Below are positions 8,305 through 15,395 of a DNA stretch of 64,000 nt, piece after piece. The notes under the pieces were generated by a model. That model did not search any database. It had not been told where the DNA came from and was given only the letters and a program-made list of their open reading frames with translations. Position 1 is the first letter of the stretch; each line of letters opens with the position of its first letter. The stretch is from Bog-473 sp963704355 (lineage in GTDB: Bacteria; Actinomycetota; Acidimicrobiia; Acidimicrobiales; RAAP-2), in NCBI GenBank assembly GCA_963704355.1, contig OY969891.1:1240001-1304000 (forward strand), read 5' to 3'. The translations under genes were made by a program, and so were the position numbers.

Positions 8305-9210
8305 ATGACCGGAGTCGAGTTTCCGGCGGAAGCCCAGCCCGTCGGCCACCAAGGCGCACGGGTCGACATCGCGCAGCGTCCGGCCTTCGCGCTGAACGGC
8401 TGGCTGGGGGTCCTCGTTCTCCTCGCCTGCATCGCGGGCGCGTTCCTCAGCGCCCAGCATGCAGTGGACGTGATCTGGGTGCCCATCCTCGTCTTCGTCC
8501 TCGTCGCTACGGCGTTGGTCGCGGTCCCACCCGGGCATACCTCGGTGATCCAGTTCTTCGGCCGCTACGTCGGGACGGTCAGCCGTCCGGGGTTCTGGTG
8601 GGTGCTGCCCCTCACCGTGCGCCGCGGCGTGAGCGTACGGGTCCGGAACTTCGAGACCAACCACTTGAAGGTGAACGACGCCGACGGCAACCCGGTGGAG
8701 ATCGCCGCCATCGTCGTCTGGCAAGTGGTCGACACCGCCAAGTCGACCTACGCGGTGGACAGCTACATCAACTTCGTCTCCGTGCAGGCCGAGTCGGCGC
8801 TGCGACACGTGGCCACCAGCCACCCCTACGACGACACGACCGGCGCCGGCACGTCGCTGCGCGGCTCGACCGACGTGGTGGCGGCCGAGCTGGCCCGGGA
8901 GGTCGCGGCGCGAATCGCGATCGCCGGCGTGGAGGTGATCGAGGTGCGGATCTCGCACCTGGCCTACGCCCAGGAGATCGCGCAGGCCATGCTGCGCCGC
9001 CAGCAGGCCAACGCCGTCGTCGCCGCCCGCTCGCGGATCGTGGAGGGCGCGGTCGGGATGGTCGAGATGGCCCTGAACCGGCTGAGCGAGGGCGGCGTCG
9101 TGTCCCTCGACGAGGAGCGGACCGCCAGCATGGTGAGCAACCTGATGGTGGTGCTCTGCGGCGACCAGCCCCCGTCGCCGGTCGTGAACGCCGGGTCGCT
9201 CTATACGTGA
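8305..9210 (+). CDS. SPFH/band 7 domain protein
   Basis: A 301-residue protein. Two hydrophobic helices near residues 33-50 and 57-75 anchor it, then the SPFH (stomatin/prohibitin/flotillin/HflK) domain begins with GHTSVIQFFGRYVGTVSRPG and runs through VRVRNFETNHLKVNDADGNP and ALRHVATSHPYDD. The C-terminal half is a helical region (AQEIAQAMLRRQQANAVVAA) typical of these scaffold proteins. It probably forms membrane-associated oligomers; no enzymatic role is implied. AAGGAG precedes the ATG. It is followed with GTGA overlap by a small DNA-binding protein, a pairing that suggests a regulated two-gene unit. Confidence 0.9.
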   Translation: MTGVEFPAEAQPVGHQGARVDIAQRPAFALNGWLGVLVLLACIAGAFLSAQHAVDVIWVPILVFVLVATALVAVPPGHTSVIQFFGRYVGTVSRPGFWWVLPLTVRRGVSVRVRNFETNHLKVNDADGNPVEIAAIVVWQVVDTAKSTYAVDSYINFVSVQAESALRHVATSHPYDDTTGAGTSLRGSTDVVAAELAREVAARIAIAGVEVIEVRISHLAYAQEIAQAMLRRQQANAVVAARSRIVEGAVGMVEMALNRLSEGGVVSLDEERTASMVSNLMVVLCGDQPPSPVVNAGSLYT

Positions 9211-9416
9211 GCGAACGCCGGCAGGTTCTGCTCCGGATCGATCCAGCCGTCCACGACGCACTCACCCGCTGGGCTGACGACGAGCTCCGGAGCGTGAACG
9301 CCCAGGTCGAGATGGTGCTGCGCCGGGCCCTGGCCGAGGCGGGCCGGATGCCCAAGCAGGCGGCGCCCCTCCCGCGGCGGGGCCGGCCCCGGGCGGGGGA
9401 GAGCCGGCTGGTCTGA
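9207..9416 (+). CDS. Arc/HicB-like ribbon-helix-helix DNA-binding protein
   Basis: A 69-residue basic protein (SERRQVLLRIDPAVHDALTR at its N-terminus) with the beta strand plus two helices expected of Arc/MetJ proteins: RQVLLRIDP, AVHDALTRWADDEL and SVNAQVEMVLRRALAEAG. The C-terminal 20 residues are a basic, proline-rich tail. Its GTG start overlaps the SPFH stop, so it is co-translated. No toxin gene accompanies it, so it is more likely an autoregulator of the SPFH operon acting at the 31-bp palindrome than a HicB antitoxin. Confidence 0.8.
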   Translation: MSERRQVLLRIDPAVHDALTRWADDELRSVNAQVEMVLRRALAEAGRMPKQAAPLPRRGRPRAGESRLV

Positions 9417-9439
9417 CGCCCGGCCCCGGGTGGACGTCA

Positions 9440-9459
9440 GGGTGGACCCGAATCCACCC
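9440..9459 (+). terminator. Hairpin after the SPFH/RHH operon
   Basis: GGGTGGA and TCCACCC form a 7-bp stem with a 6-base loop. Just before it, CTGACG (9413) and CGTCAG (9435) form another stem that includes the RHH stop codon. There is no T-run directly after, although TTTTTT occurs at 9496. Candidate terminator only. Confidence 0.35.
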
Positions 9460-9514
9460 ACCAATGGACCCGGGGATTGACGACCCAGGAGGCGATTTTT
9501 TCGACACTGGGTCC

Positions 9515-10145
9515 ATGACATTTTCCGATTACCTCATCGACATCACCCTCATCAGCCTCGTGCTCATCCAGATCAGGGCACGCCGGTTGACCGTCAAGGC
9601 CTTGGTGCTCCCCCTCGGGCTCGTGGCGTACGTCGCCTACGAGTACCTGCGTGGGGTGCCCACGGCCCACAACGACCTGTTCCTGATCGTCGGGGCCGCG
9701 GTAGTCGGGGCGACCCTGGGCGGCCTGGCCGGCCGGTTCACGGCGGTCACCAAGGCGGCCGACGGCTCGGTCTGGGCCAAGGCAGGCCTTGCCGCGGCCG
9801 CGCTGTGGATCCTGGGTACCGGTGGGCGCCTCGCCTTCCAGCTCTACGCCTCGCATGGCGGCGGCCCGGAGATCGCCCACTTCGAGCGCGACGCACGGCA
9901 TCACGAGCGCCTCGGCCTGGACAGCGACGCTGATCCTGATGGCGCTGAGCGAGGCCACCACCCGCACTGCGGTGCTCGGCTGGCGGTTCTCCCGCCTGCA
10001 CGAGGGCTCGCCGTTCGCCGGCACCCCTTCGGCGACGGTTCCCTCAGCCGCCGCACCCGCCTCCTCGGTCCCCGCCCCGACAAGGACCCCCGTCCTCAGC
10101 GGCGCGCGGTCCATGATGGATTGCGGTGACACTCCTCTTTCCTGA
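9515..10145 (+). pseudogene. Small integral membrane protein (DUF1453-like), frameshifted
   Basis: From the ATG at 9515 the protein reads MTFSDYLIDITLISLVLIQI and continues with four hydrophobic helices up to AFQLYASHGGGPEIAHF near 9885. After that the frame turns into arginine-rich nonsense, while the +1 frame resumes a sensible membrane sequence, ATHGITSASAWTATLILMAL. Removing one base near 9888-9890 would join the two as HFSATHGITS. It is either a natural frameshift or a one-base assembly error. The family is uncertain; the layout resembles DUF1453/CcdC-like actinobacterial membrane proteins. The restored frame ends at 10145, overlapping the histidine kinase start. Confidence 0.6.
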
Positions 10146-11325
10146 TCCCAAGCAGATAGGGCCCCGGTGGGGCACCCTGGCCAGCGGAGTAACCCTCGTC
10201 GGGTTGGGTCTGTTGGTGTTCGGTGTCACCACCGGGGTTCCGCGCGCGGACACGGGGAACCAGAAGCTCGCCGCCCTGCTGCTCCTGGTCGCAGCGTCCC
10301 TCGCGTGGTTGGTCTGGGTGCTCGTGCGCAACTCGAGCTCTGAGGCGGCCATCGCGACGTGCTTCGTCGTGATCGCCGCTGCGGGCGGGGCGCTGGCGGC
10401 CTTCTCGCCGATCGCCCTGGTGTTCCCCGGCGTGGCGACGCTCGCTGCCGCCTCCCGGTGGCCCCTCGTCCCCGCCACGGCCGTCGGTGGCGTCGGCGTG
10501 CTGGCCGTCCTCGTCGCAACGGTGGCCAACGGCAACAACTTCGCCGTCGTGTGGGGTGGCCTGGCCGCGGTGTTCCTCGGGGTCACGGTCGGAGTGACTC
10601 GGCGTCAGGCCATCGAGCACGCCGAGCAGATCACGAGGCTCGAACTCGCTTCGGATCGGGCCGACGTGGAACGCACCCGGGCCGAGCTGCTCGCCGAGCG
10701 CAACCACCTGGCCCGCGAGCTGCACGACGTGTTGGCCCACACTCTGGCCGCTCTGTCGCTGCAGCTCGAGGCTTTCGCGACCGTCGTCGACGCCGAGCCG
10801 GAGTCCAGCCCCGCCGTTCGGGAGCAGCTCGAGCGCACGCGTCGCCTCGTCCGCGAGGGCCTCGACGAGGCACGGGGCGCGGTGCGGGCGCTGCGTGACG
10901 ACGCCTTGCCGTTGGACGAACGACTGCGGGGCCTCGCCGAGCAGCAAAGTGCCGCCTTCACGATCTCGGGCACGACTCGGCCGCTCCCCGGCGAGGTCGT
11001 GCTGACGCTGTTCCGCGTGGCGCAAGAGGCGCTGACCAACGTCATGAAGCATGCGGCCGGTGCCTCGACGTCGGTCTGCTTGCGCTACGACGAAGAGAGC
11101 GTGACCCTCCAGGTCGAAAACGCGGCTGCGCCTCAGAACGGCCGCGGGAGCCGCCTCGGCGAGACCGGCGGCGGCTTCGGGCTGCGCGGCATCGCCGAGC
11201 GCCTGGCCTTGTTGGGCGGCCGGGTCGACGCAGGGCCGACCGAGGACGGCTGGCGGGTGACCGCCACCGCCCCGGCGCCGTCGGCGGCCCAACCCGCTCC
11301 CGATCCCAACCCGGTTCGCTCGTGA
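10126..11325 (+). CDS. NarL-type sensor histidine kinase
   Basis: A 399-residue kinase. Residues 1-150 contain about five membrane helices. HisKA_3 dimerisation and phosphorylation region is ERNHLARELHDVLAHTL with the phospho-acceptor His in ELHD. The HATPase domain shows FRVAQEALTNVMKHA (N box) and GGGFGLRGIAERLALLGG (G boxes). The GTG start at 10126 lies inside the end of the preceding damaged gene. It phosphorylates the response regulator encoded next, with which it overlaps by four bases. The signal is not identifiable; the absence of a large extracellular loop suggests membrane-state sensing. Confidence 0.9.
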   Translation: MTLLFPDPKQIGPRWGTLASGVTLVGLGLLVFGVTTGVPRADTGNQKLAALLLLVAASLAWLVWVLVRNSSSEAAIATCFVVIAAAGGALAAFSPIALVFPGVATLAAASRWPLVPATAVGGVGVLAVLVATVANGNNFAVVWGGLAAVFLGVTVGVTRRQAIEHAEQITRLELASDRADVERTRAELLAERNHLARELHDVLAHTLAALSLQLEAFATVVDAEPESSPAVREQLERTRRLVREGLDEARGAVRALRDDALPLDERLRGLAEQQSAAFTISGTTRPLPGEVVLTLFRVAQEALTNVMKHAAGASTSVCLRYDEESVTLQVENAAAPQNGRGSRLGETGGGFGLRGIAERLALLGGRVDAGPTEDGWRVTATAPAPSAAQPAPDPNPVRS

Positions 11326-12002
11326 GGGTGCTGATCGCCGACGACCAGCGCGTCGTGCGCGAGGGCCTGGCCACCATCGTGGGCGCGTTCCCCGACACCG
11401 AGGTCGTGGGGCTCGCGGGTGACGGGGAGGAGGCCCTCGAGCTCGTTGAGGCGCACGCACCCGACGTCGTGCTCATGGATCTCCGCATGCCGCGTCTCGA
11501 CGGGGTCGAGGCCACCCGCAGGCTTCACGAGCACCACCGCGACGTTCCGGTCGTCGTGCTCACCACGTACGCCGACGACGACTCGATAGTGGCGGCGCTC
11601 TCTGCCGGCGCGGTGGGCTACCTGACCAAGGACGCCGACCGCGACGACATCCGCCGGGGGCTCGAGGCCGCCGTCGCCGGGCAATCGGTGCTCGACGCCT
11701 CGATCCAGGCCGCGCTGCTCAAGGCGGCGCGCCAGGGGGCGGTGGCCCGCCCGGCCTCCCTGCCCGACGGGTTGACGGACCGCGAGGCCGAGGTGCTCGA
11801 CCTCATCGCGTCGGGGCTCTCGAACCGCGAGATCGCGGCGCGCCTGTACGTGGCCGAAGCAACGGTGAAGACGCACGTCAACCGGATCTTCGCCAAGACC
11901 GGGAGCCGCGACCGCTCCCAGGCGGCCGTGTACGCGCACCGTCACGGGCTCGACCACGGTGCCGCCACCAGCACCGACGGCGATGGCCGTAGCGGGTACT
12001 AG
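11322..12002 (+). CDS. NarL/LuxR family response regulator
   Basis: A 226-residue two-domain regulator. The receiver has the acidic pair in VLIADDQ, phospho-acceptor Asp in DVVLMDLRMP and the conserved Lys in GYLTKDADRD. The LuxR HTH at the C-terminus reads LTDREAEVLDLIASGLSNRE followed by IAARLYVAEATVKTHVNRIF. GTG start overlaps the kinase stop (GTGA), so the two form a cognate pair. Targets are unknown; the downstream epimerase gene overlaps it and could be co-transcribed. Confidence 0.94.
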   Translation: MRVLIADDQRVVREGLATIVGAFPDTEVVGLAGDGEEALELVEAHAPDVVLMDLRMPRLDGVEATRRLHEHHRDVPVVVLTTYADDDSIVAALSAGAVGYLTKDADRDDIRRGLEAAVAGQSVLDASIQAALLKAARQGAVARPASLPDGLTDREAEVLDLIASGLSNREIAARLYVAEATVKTHVNRIFAKTGSRDRSQAAVYAHRHGLDHGAATSTDGDGRSGY

Positions 12003-12897
12003 CCCCTTGCCCGGCGGGCCCGGCCGCTGGCGCGTGCTGGTCACCGGGGCGACGGGCCGGGTGGGCTTCCCGCTGGCGCGGGCGCTGGCGGAGCGCCACG
12101 AGGTCTACGGCCTGGCCCGCTGCCGCCGCGAGGGCGACCGCGCCCGTCTGGCCGCCGCGGGCATCAACCCGCTGGTGGGCGATGTGGCGTCGCTGGACTT
12201 CCGTGAACTCCCCGGCGCGATCACCCACGTCTTCCACGCCGCGGCGTTCCTCGGCCGCGAGCCGGGAGGTTGGACACGGTTCTTCGAGACGAACGCCCAG
12301 GCCTCGGGCCGCTTGCTCAGCGCGTGCGCGGGCGCCGGCTTCGTCTACTGCTCGACCGGCTCCGCCTACGACTACCAGGGCCGGCGGCCGCTGCGTGAGG
12401 ACGACCCGCCAGGTGTGCACCTGGGCGCGTACAGCCTGTCCAAGATCGCCGGCGAGGAAGTGGTCCGCTTCGCCGCGGCGCAGACCGGCACGCCGCTCAC
12501 GATCATCAGGATCTTCTCGACCTACGGCCCGGAGGGGGGCACACCGGTGAACCGGCTGCGCCGCATTGTGGCGGGGGACGAGATCGTGCTGCACCCCGAC
12601 ACGCCGAACAACTACAACCCGATCTTCGAAGACGACTACGTCCGGCTCGGCATCCGCGCTCTCGAGGTGGCCTCGGCGGATCCGGTCCTCGTCAATTTCG
12701 CCGGCAGCGAAACCGTGAGCGCGGAGGACTACTGCGCGTACCTCGGTGAGCTGGTGGGCCGGCCGGTGCGCATCCGCTACGACCCGGAGGCGCCGTGGCC
12801 GCTGTGGCCCGACGTGACCAAGATGCACGCCGTCCTCGGCCGCACCCAGGTGCCCTGGCGCGAAGGCATGCGACGGGTCGCCCGCCTCTTCGGCTGA
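11983..12897 (+). CDS. NAD-dependent epimerase/dehydratase (extended SDR)
   Basis: A 304-residue protein with the Rossmann motif VLVTGATGRVGFPLARAL, the phrase THVFHAAAFLG, catalytic Ser/Thr in VYCSTGSAYDY and a Tyr-Lys pair in GAYSLSKIAGE. It also has NNYNPIFEDDYV typical of nucleotide-sugar epimerases of the GalE/RmlB group. The ATG at 11983 (MAVAGTSPLPG) is preferred over GTG at 11959; either way the start lies within the end of the response regulator gene. The substrate is unknown, probably a nucleotide sugar. Confidence 0.85.
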   Translation: MAVAGTSPLPGGPGRWRVLVTGATGRVGFPLARALAERHEVYGLARCRREGDRARLAAAGINPLVGDVASLDFRELPGAITHVFHAAAFLGREPGGWTRFFETNAQASGRLLSACAGAGFVYCSTGSAYDYQGRRPLREDDPPGVHLGAYSLSKIAGEEVVRFAAAQTGTPLTIIRIFSTYGPEGGTPVNRLRRIVAGDEIVLHPDTPNNYNPIFEDDYVRLGIRALEVASADPVLVNFAGSETVSAEDYCAYLGELVGRPVRIRYDPEAPWPLWPDVTKMHAVLGRTQVPWREGMRRVARLFG

Positions 12898-12946
12898 TTC
12901 GGCTGAGCCGCCTCCGTCTCTGGAGCAGCACGACCCGCCCGCGGCG

Positions 12947-12981
12947 TCGTACCTTATACCCCATAGGGGTATAAGGTACGA
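12947..12981. promoter_or_regulatory. CsoR-type operator, 35-bp palindrome
   Basis: TCGTACCTTATACCCC and its exact reverse complement flank ATA, giving 16-base perfect arms. The core ATACCCC-ATA-GGGGTAT is the G-tract palindrome recognised by CsoR/RcnR-family repressors. It ends 27 bases before the CsoR ATG, so autorepression relieved by metal is expected. Confidence 0.85.
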
Positions 12982-13008
12982 GGGTCAGTGCGACCACGAG
13001 GAGGCGTT

Positions 13009-13293
13009 ATGCGGCCCGGCTACATCGACAACAAGGAAGCGGTCCAGAAGCGCCTGCGCAAGGTGGAGGGCCAGGTGCGCGGCCTGCAGCGGATGGTCGA
13101 GGAGGACCGGTACTGCATCGACATCCTCGAGCAGGTGTCAGCGGCCACCAAGGCGCTCCAGGCGGTCGCCCTCGGGCTGCTCGACGACCATCTCGCCCAC
13201 TGCGTCTCCGACGCCGTTCGCCAGGGCGGTGACGAGGCGGCCGAGAAGCTGAACGAGGCCTCCGCCGCTATCGGGCGGCTCGTGCGTTCCTGA
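13009..13293 (+). CDS. Metal-sensing transcriptional repressor, CsoR/RcnR family
   Basis: A 94-residue all-helical protein starting MRPGYIDNKEAVQKRLRKVE. The CsoR signature is complete: KRLRKVEGQVRGLQRMVEED, the first Cys in RYCIDILEQ and the His-x3-Cys in DHLAHCV, matching the Cys-His-Cys Cu(I) site of CsoR. GAGGAGG precedes the ATG at 13009; an in-frame ATG 21 bases earlier lacks a site. It should bind the 35-bp palindrome upstream and release it on binding Cu(I) or another thiophilic metal. Its stop overlaps the permease ATG by one base, so the permease is its main target. Confidence 0.93.
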   Translation: MRPGYIDNKEAVQKRLRKVEGQVRGLQRMVEEDRYCIDILEQVSAATKALQAVALGLLDDHLAHCVSDAVRQGGDEAAEKLNEASAAIGRLVRS

Positions 13294-14654
13294 TGTCGGC
13301 CTTCGCCACGGCCACCGTCCTGCTCAATGTCGGGCGGTCCCTGCGCGAGGCCTTCTTCATGTTCTGGGTCACGCTGTGGCCGCTCGTGCTGGGGTTCGGC
13401 CTCTCGGGCGCCGTGCAGTCCTTCGCCAGCCGCGACGCCATGCGCCAAAAGCTGGGCGACCACGGGGTCCCGGCGGTCGCCCGCGCCACGGGCTACGGCA
13501 TGGTCTCGTCCTCGTGCTCCTACGCCGCGGCCGCCATGGCCAAGTCGCTGGTGGCCCGAGGCGCCGACTACCTGGCGGCCATGGTCTTCATGTTCGCCTC
13601 GACCAACCTCGTGATCGAGCTCGGCATCGTGCTCGTGGTGCTGCTCGGATGGCAGTTCGCCATCAGCGAGTTCGTGGGGGGCTTCATCATGATCGCCCTC
13701 TTGGCCACGCTCGGCGCGCTGTGGCTGCGCGGCCGGCTCGTCGTGACGGCCCAGGAGCGGCTGCGGGTCGAGGGGGACGACGCCGGTCACGTCCACGGGC
13801 CAGCCGCCACCGCTTCCACCGACGCCGACGCCGCTACCACCGGCGACGCCGCGCCCGCGCCCCTGCGCACCCGCCTGCGGTCCCCCGCGGGGTGGGCGGA
13901 CAGCGCCACCTACACCATGGCCGACCTGACCATGGTGCGACGCGAGCTCGCGGTCGGCTATGTCGTCGCCGGGTTCCTGGCCGTCCTCGTCCCCGCGTCG
14001 GTCTGGCAGTCGGTGTTCCTTACCGGGCACGGGTTCTGGACCAGCGTCGAGAACGCCCTCGTCGGACCGTTCATCGCGATCATCAGCTTCGTCTGCTCCA
14101 TCGGCAACGTCCCGCTGGCCGCCGCACTGTGGCACGGCGGGATCTCGTTCGGCGGGGTCATCGCGTTCCTCTTCGCCGACCTCATCACGTTCCCGTTGCT
14201 CCTCATCTACCGGCGCTACTACGGCACCCGCTTGATGCTGCGCATGCTGGTTGTCTTCTGGGCGCTGATGTCGACCGCGGGTCTCCTCACCGAGCTCCTC
14301 TTCCGCGCCGCCGGAGCCGTCCCGACCGCCCGTCCCGCCACGGTGGCACCGGCGGAGTTCTCCTGGAACTACACCACGTGGCTGAACATCGTGTTCCTGG
14401 GCGTGTTCGCCGTCCTCTACTGGGTCTACCGCAACCGGGTCCGCCTGGGCGGCGGGCAGTCCACGGCGCGCGACCCGGTGTGCGGCATGCAGGTGGAGAC
14501 GGCCCATGCGCCGGCCACGCTGGTCCACGGGGAGCGGCGCCTGTACTTCTGCTCCGACTCGTGCGCGGACCGTTTCGCATCGGAGCACGCGCACGAGCAC
14601 GGACCCGGCGCTGAGCACCCGCGCGCCCACGACGCCGCCCACCATCCGTCATGA
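13293..14654 (+). CDS. UPF0718/DUF318-type permease fused to a YHS domain with His-rich tail
   Basis: A 453-residue fusion. Residues 1-145 and 205-385 hold two bundles of hydrophobic helices separated by a polar, His/Ala-rich linker. The phrase GYGMVSSSCSYAAAAMAKSL is the small-residue, Ser/Cys-containing motif of the DUF318 permease family, and VCSIGNVPLAAALWHGG is its second-half counterpart. Residues 393-430 form a YHS metal-binding domain (RDPVCGMQVE, YFCSDSCADRF), followed by a tail rich in His. YHS domains also occur in copper ATPases. With CsoR upstream, it is probably a copper or other soft-metal exporter with a built-in metal-capture module. Transport direction is inferred. Confidence 0.85.
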   Translation: MSAFATATVLLNVGRSLREAFFMFWVTLWPLVLGFGLSGAVQSFASRDAMRQKLGDHGVPAVARATGYGMVSSSCSYAAAAMAKSLVARGADYLAAMVFMFASTNLVIELGIVLVVLLGWQFAISEFVGGFIMIALLATLGALWLRGRLVVTAQERLRVEGDDAGHVHGPAATASTDADAATTGDAAPAPLRTRLRSPAGWADSATYTMADLTMVRRELAVGYVVAGFLAVLVPASVWQSVFLTGHGFWTSVENALVGPFIAIISFVCSIGNVPLAAALWHGGISFGGVIAFLFADLITFPLLLIYRRYYGTRLMLRMLVVFWALMSTAGLLTELLFRAAGAVPTARPATVAPAEFSWNYTTWLNIVFLGVFAVLYWVYRNRVRLGGGQSTARDPVCGMQVETAHAPATLVHGERRLYFCSDSCADRFASEHAHEHGPGAEHPRAHDAAHHPS

Positions 14655-14686
14655 ACCACCGCCGCCGAGCAGAGCAAGGAGACTCG

Positions 14687-14968
14687 ATGGAGAACCAGCG
14701 CATCATGGAACGCCTCGACGCCATGGTCGTGTCGGGCCGCATCACGCCCGACGAGGCGGCCCGCCTGCGCGCCGCCGAGGGGACGAGCGAGTTTGACGCT
14801 GCGGTGGCGGCGATACGGGCCCGCCACGCCCGTGGCCACACCGACCGCGCCGTGGGCGACGGGCGAATGAGCGAAGAGCAGGCGCACGCCTACCTCGCCC
14901 GCGTACGCGACGGCGAGCACTCGCCCGAGCTGCGGGCGGAGACCAAGGGCCGCCCCACCGGGGCTTGA
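14687..14968 (+). CDS. Small helical protein of unknown function in the CsoR operon
   Basis: A 93-residue protein starting MENQRIMERLDAMVVSGRIT, with GCAAGGAGA placed 6 bases upstream of the ATG at 14687. It consists of short amphipathic helices with two D/S-EEA turns (TPDEAARLRAAEG and MSEEQAHAYLARVRDGEHS), an arrangement reminiscent of SHOCT-like oligomerisation modules. It contains no Cys and no membrane helix. It follows the permease-YHS gene by 32 bases and is probably in the same transcript, but a metal role cannot be shown. Confidence 0.65.
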   Translation: MENQRIMERLDAMVVSGRITPDEAARLRAAEGTSEFDAAVAAIRARHARGHTDRAVGDGRMSEEQAHAYLARVRDGEHSPELRAETKGRPTGA

Positions 14969-14998
14969 TCGCTCGGCGTTCGGCGCCGGCGGGCGGGC

Positions 14999-15229
14999 TT
15001 AGTCGATCTGGCCTTCGCCCTTGACCTCGGCGCCGATCCGGTTCATCTCGCGCTCGTGCGCCGCGACGTCGGGATCGAGGGCGTTCTGGTCGGCCGCCGC
15101 CGCTTCCTCCTCCGTCGGGGCGCGGTCGGCCACGTGGGCCGCCCCCGCCTCTTCCTCTTCCTCGGCCCGGGTGGCGTCCTCGACCTTTTCCTCGCCCGCG
15201 TCGGGCACCCTGCTCGATGAGTCGCTCAT
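14999..15229 (-). CDS. Small acidic protein, conserved actinobacterial type, function unknown
   Basis: A 76-residue, extremely acidic and probably disordered protein (MSDSSSRVPDAGEEK, then an EEEEEAG run, ending VKGEGQID). AAGGAG lies 6 bases upstream of the ATG at 15229. The ADRAPTEEEAAAA and HEREMNRIGAEVKGEGQI segments look like those of small conserved actinobacterial proteins of unknown role (from memory of the family style). It is convergent with the CsoR operon; only 30 bases separate the two 3' ends. Confidence 0.65.
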   Translation of the reverse strand: MSDSSSRVPDAGEEKVEDATRAEEEEEAGAAHVADRAPTEEEAAAADQNALDPDVAAHEREMNRIGAEVKGEGQID

Positions 15230-15395
15230 GCGCTCTCCTTTCCCACGGAGCACTGCCAGTCAAGCAGTCCGCGCACCGTGGGCGCGCGGGGCGGGGGCGC
15301 GCCCAGGGGCGGCCACCCCGTCCGGCCCGCCGGAACCGGTCCGGGGGAGGGCCTTCCAGGTGCGGCCAGGCGGGGGTCGCTACAGTCCGGAGCCG

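Noticed and set aside
9207..9416. HicA/HicB-type toxin-antitoxin module
   Set aside because: The RHH protein is HicB-like in size only and there is no toxin gene on either side.
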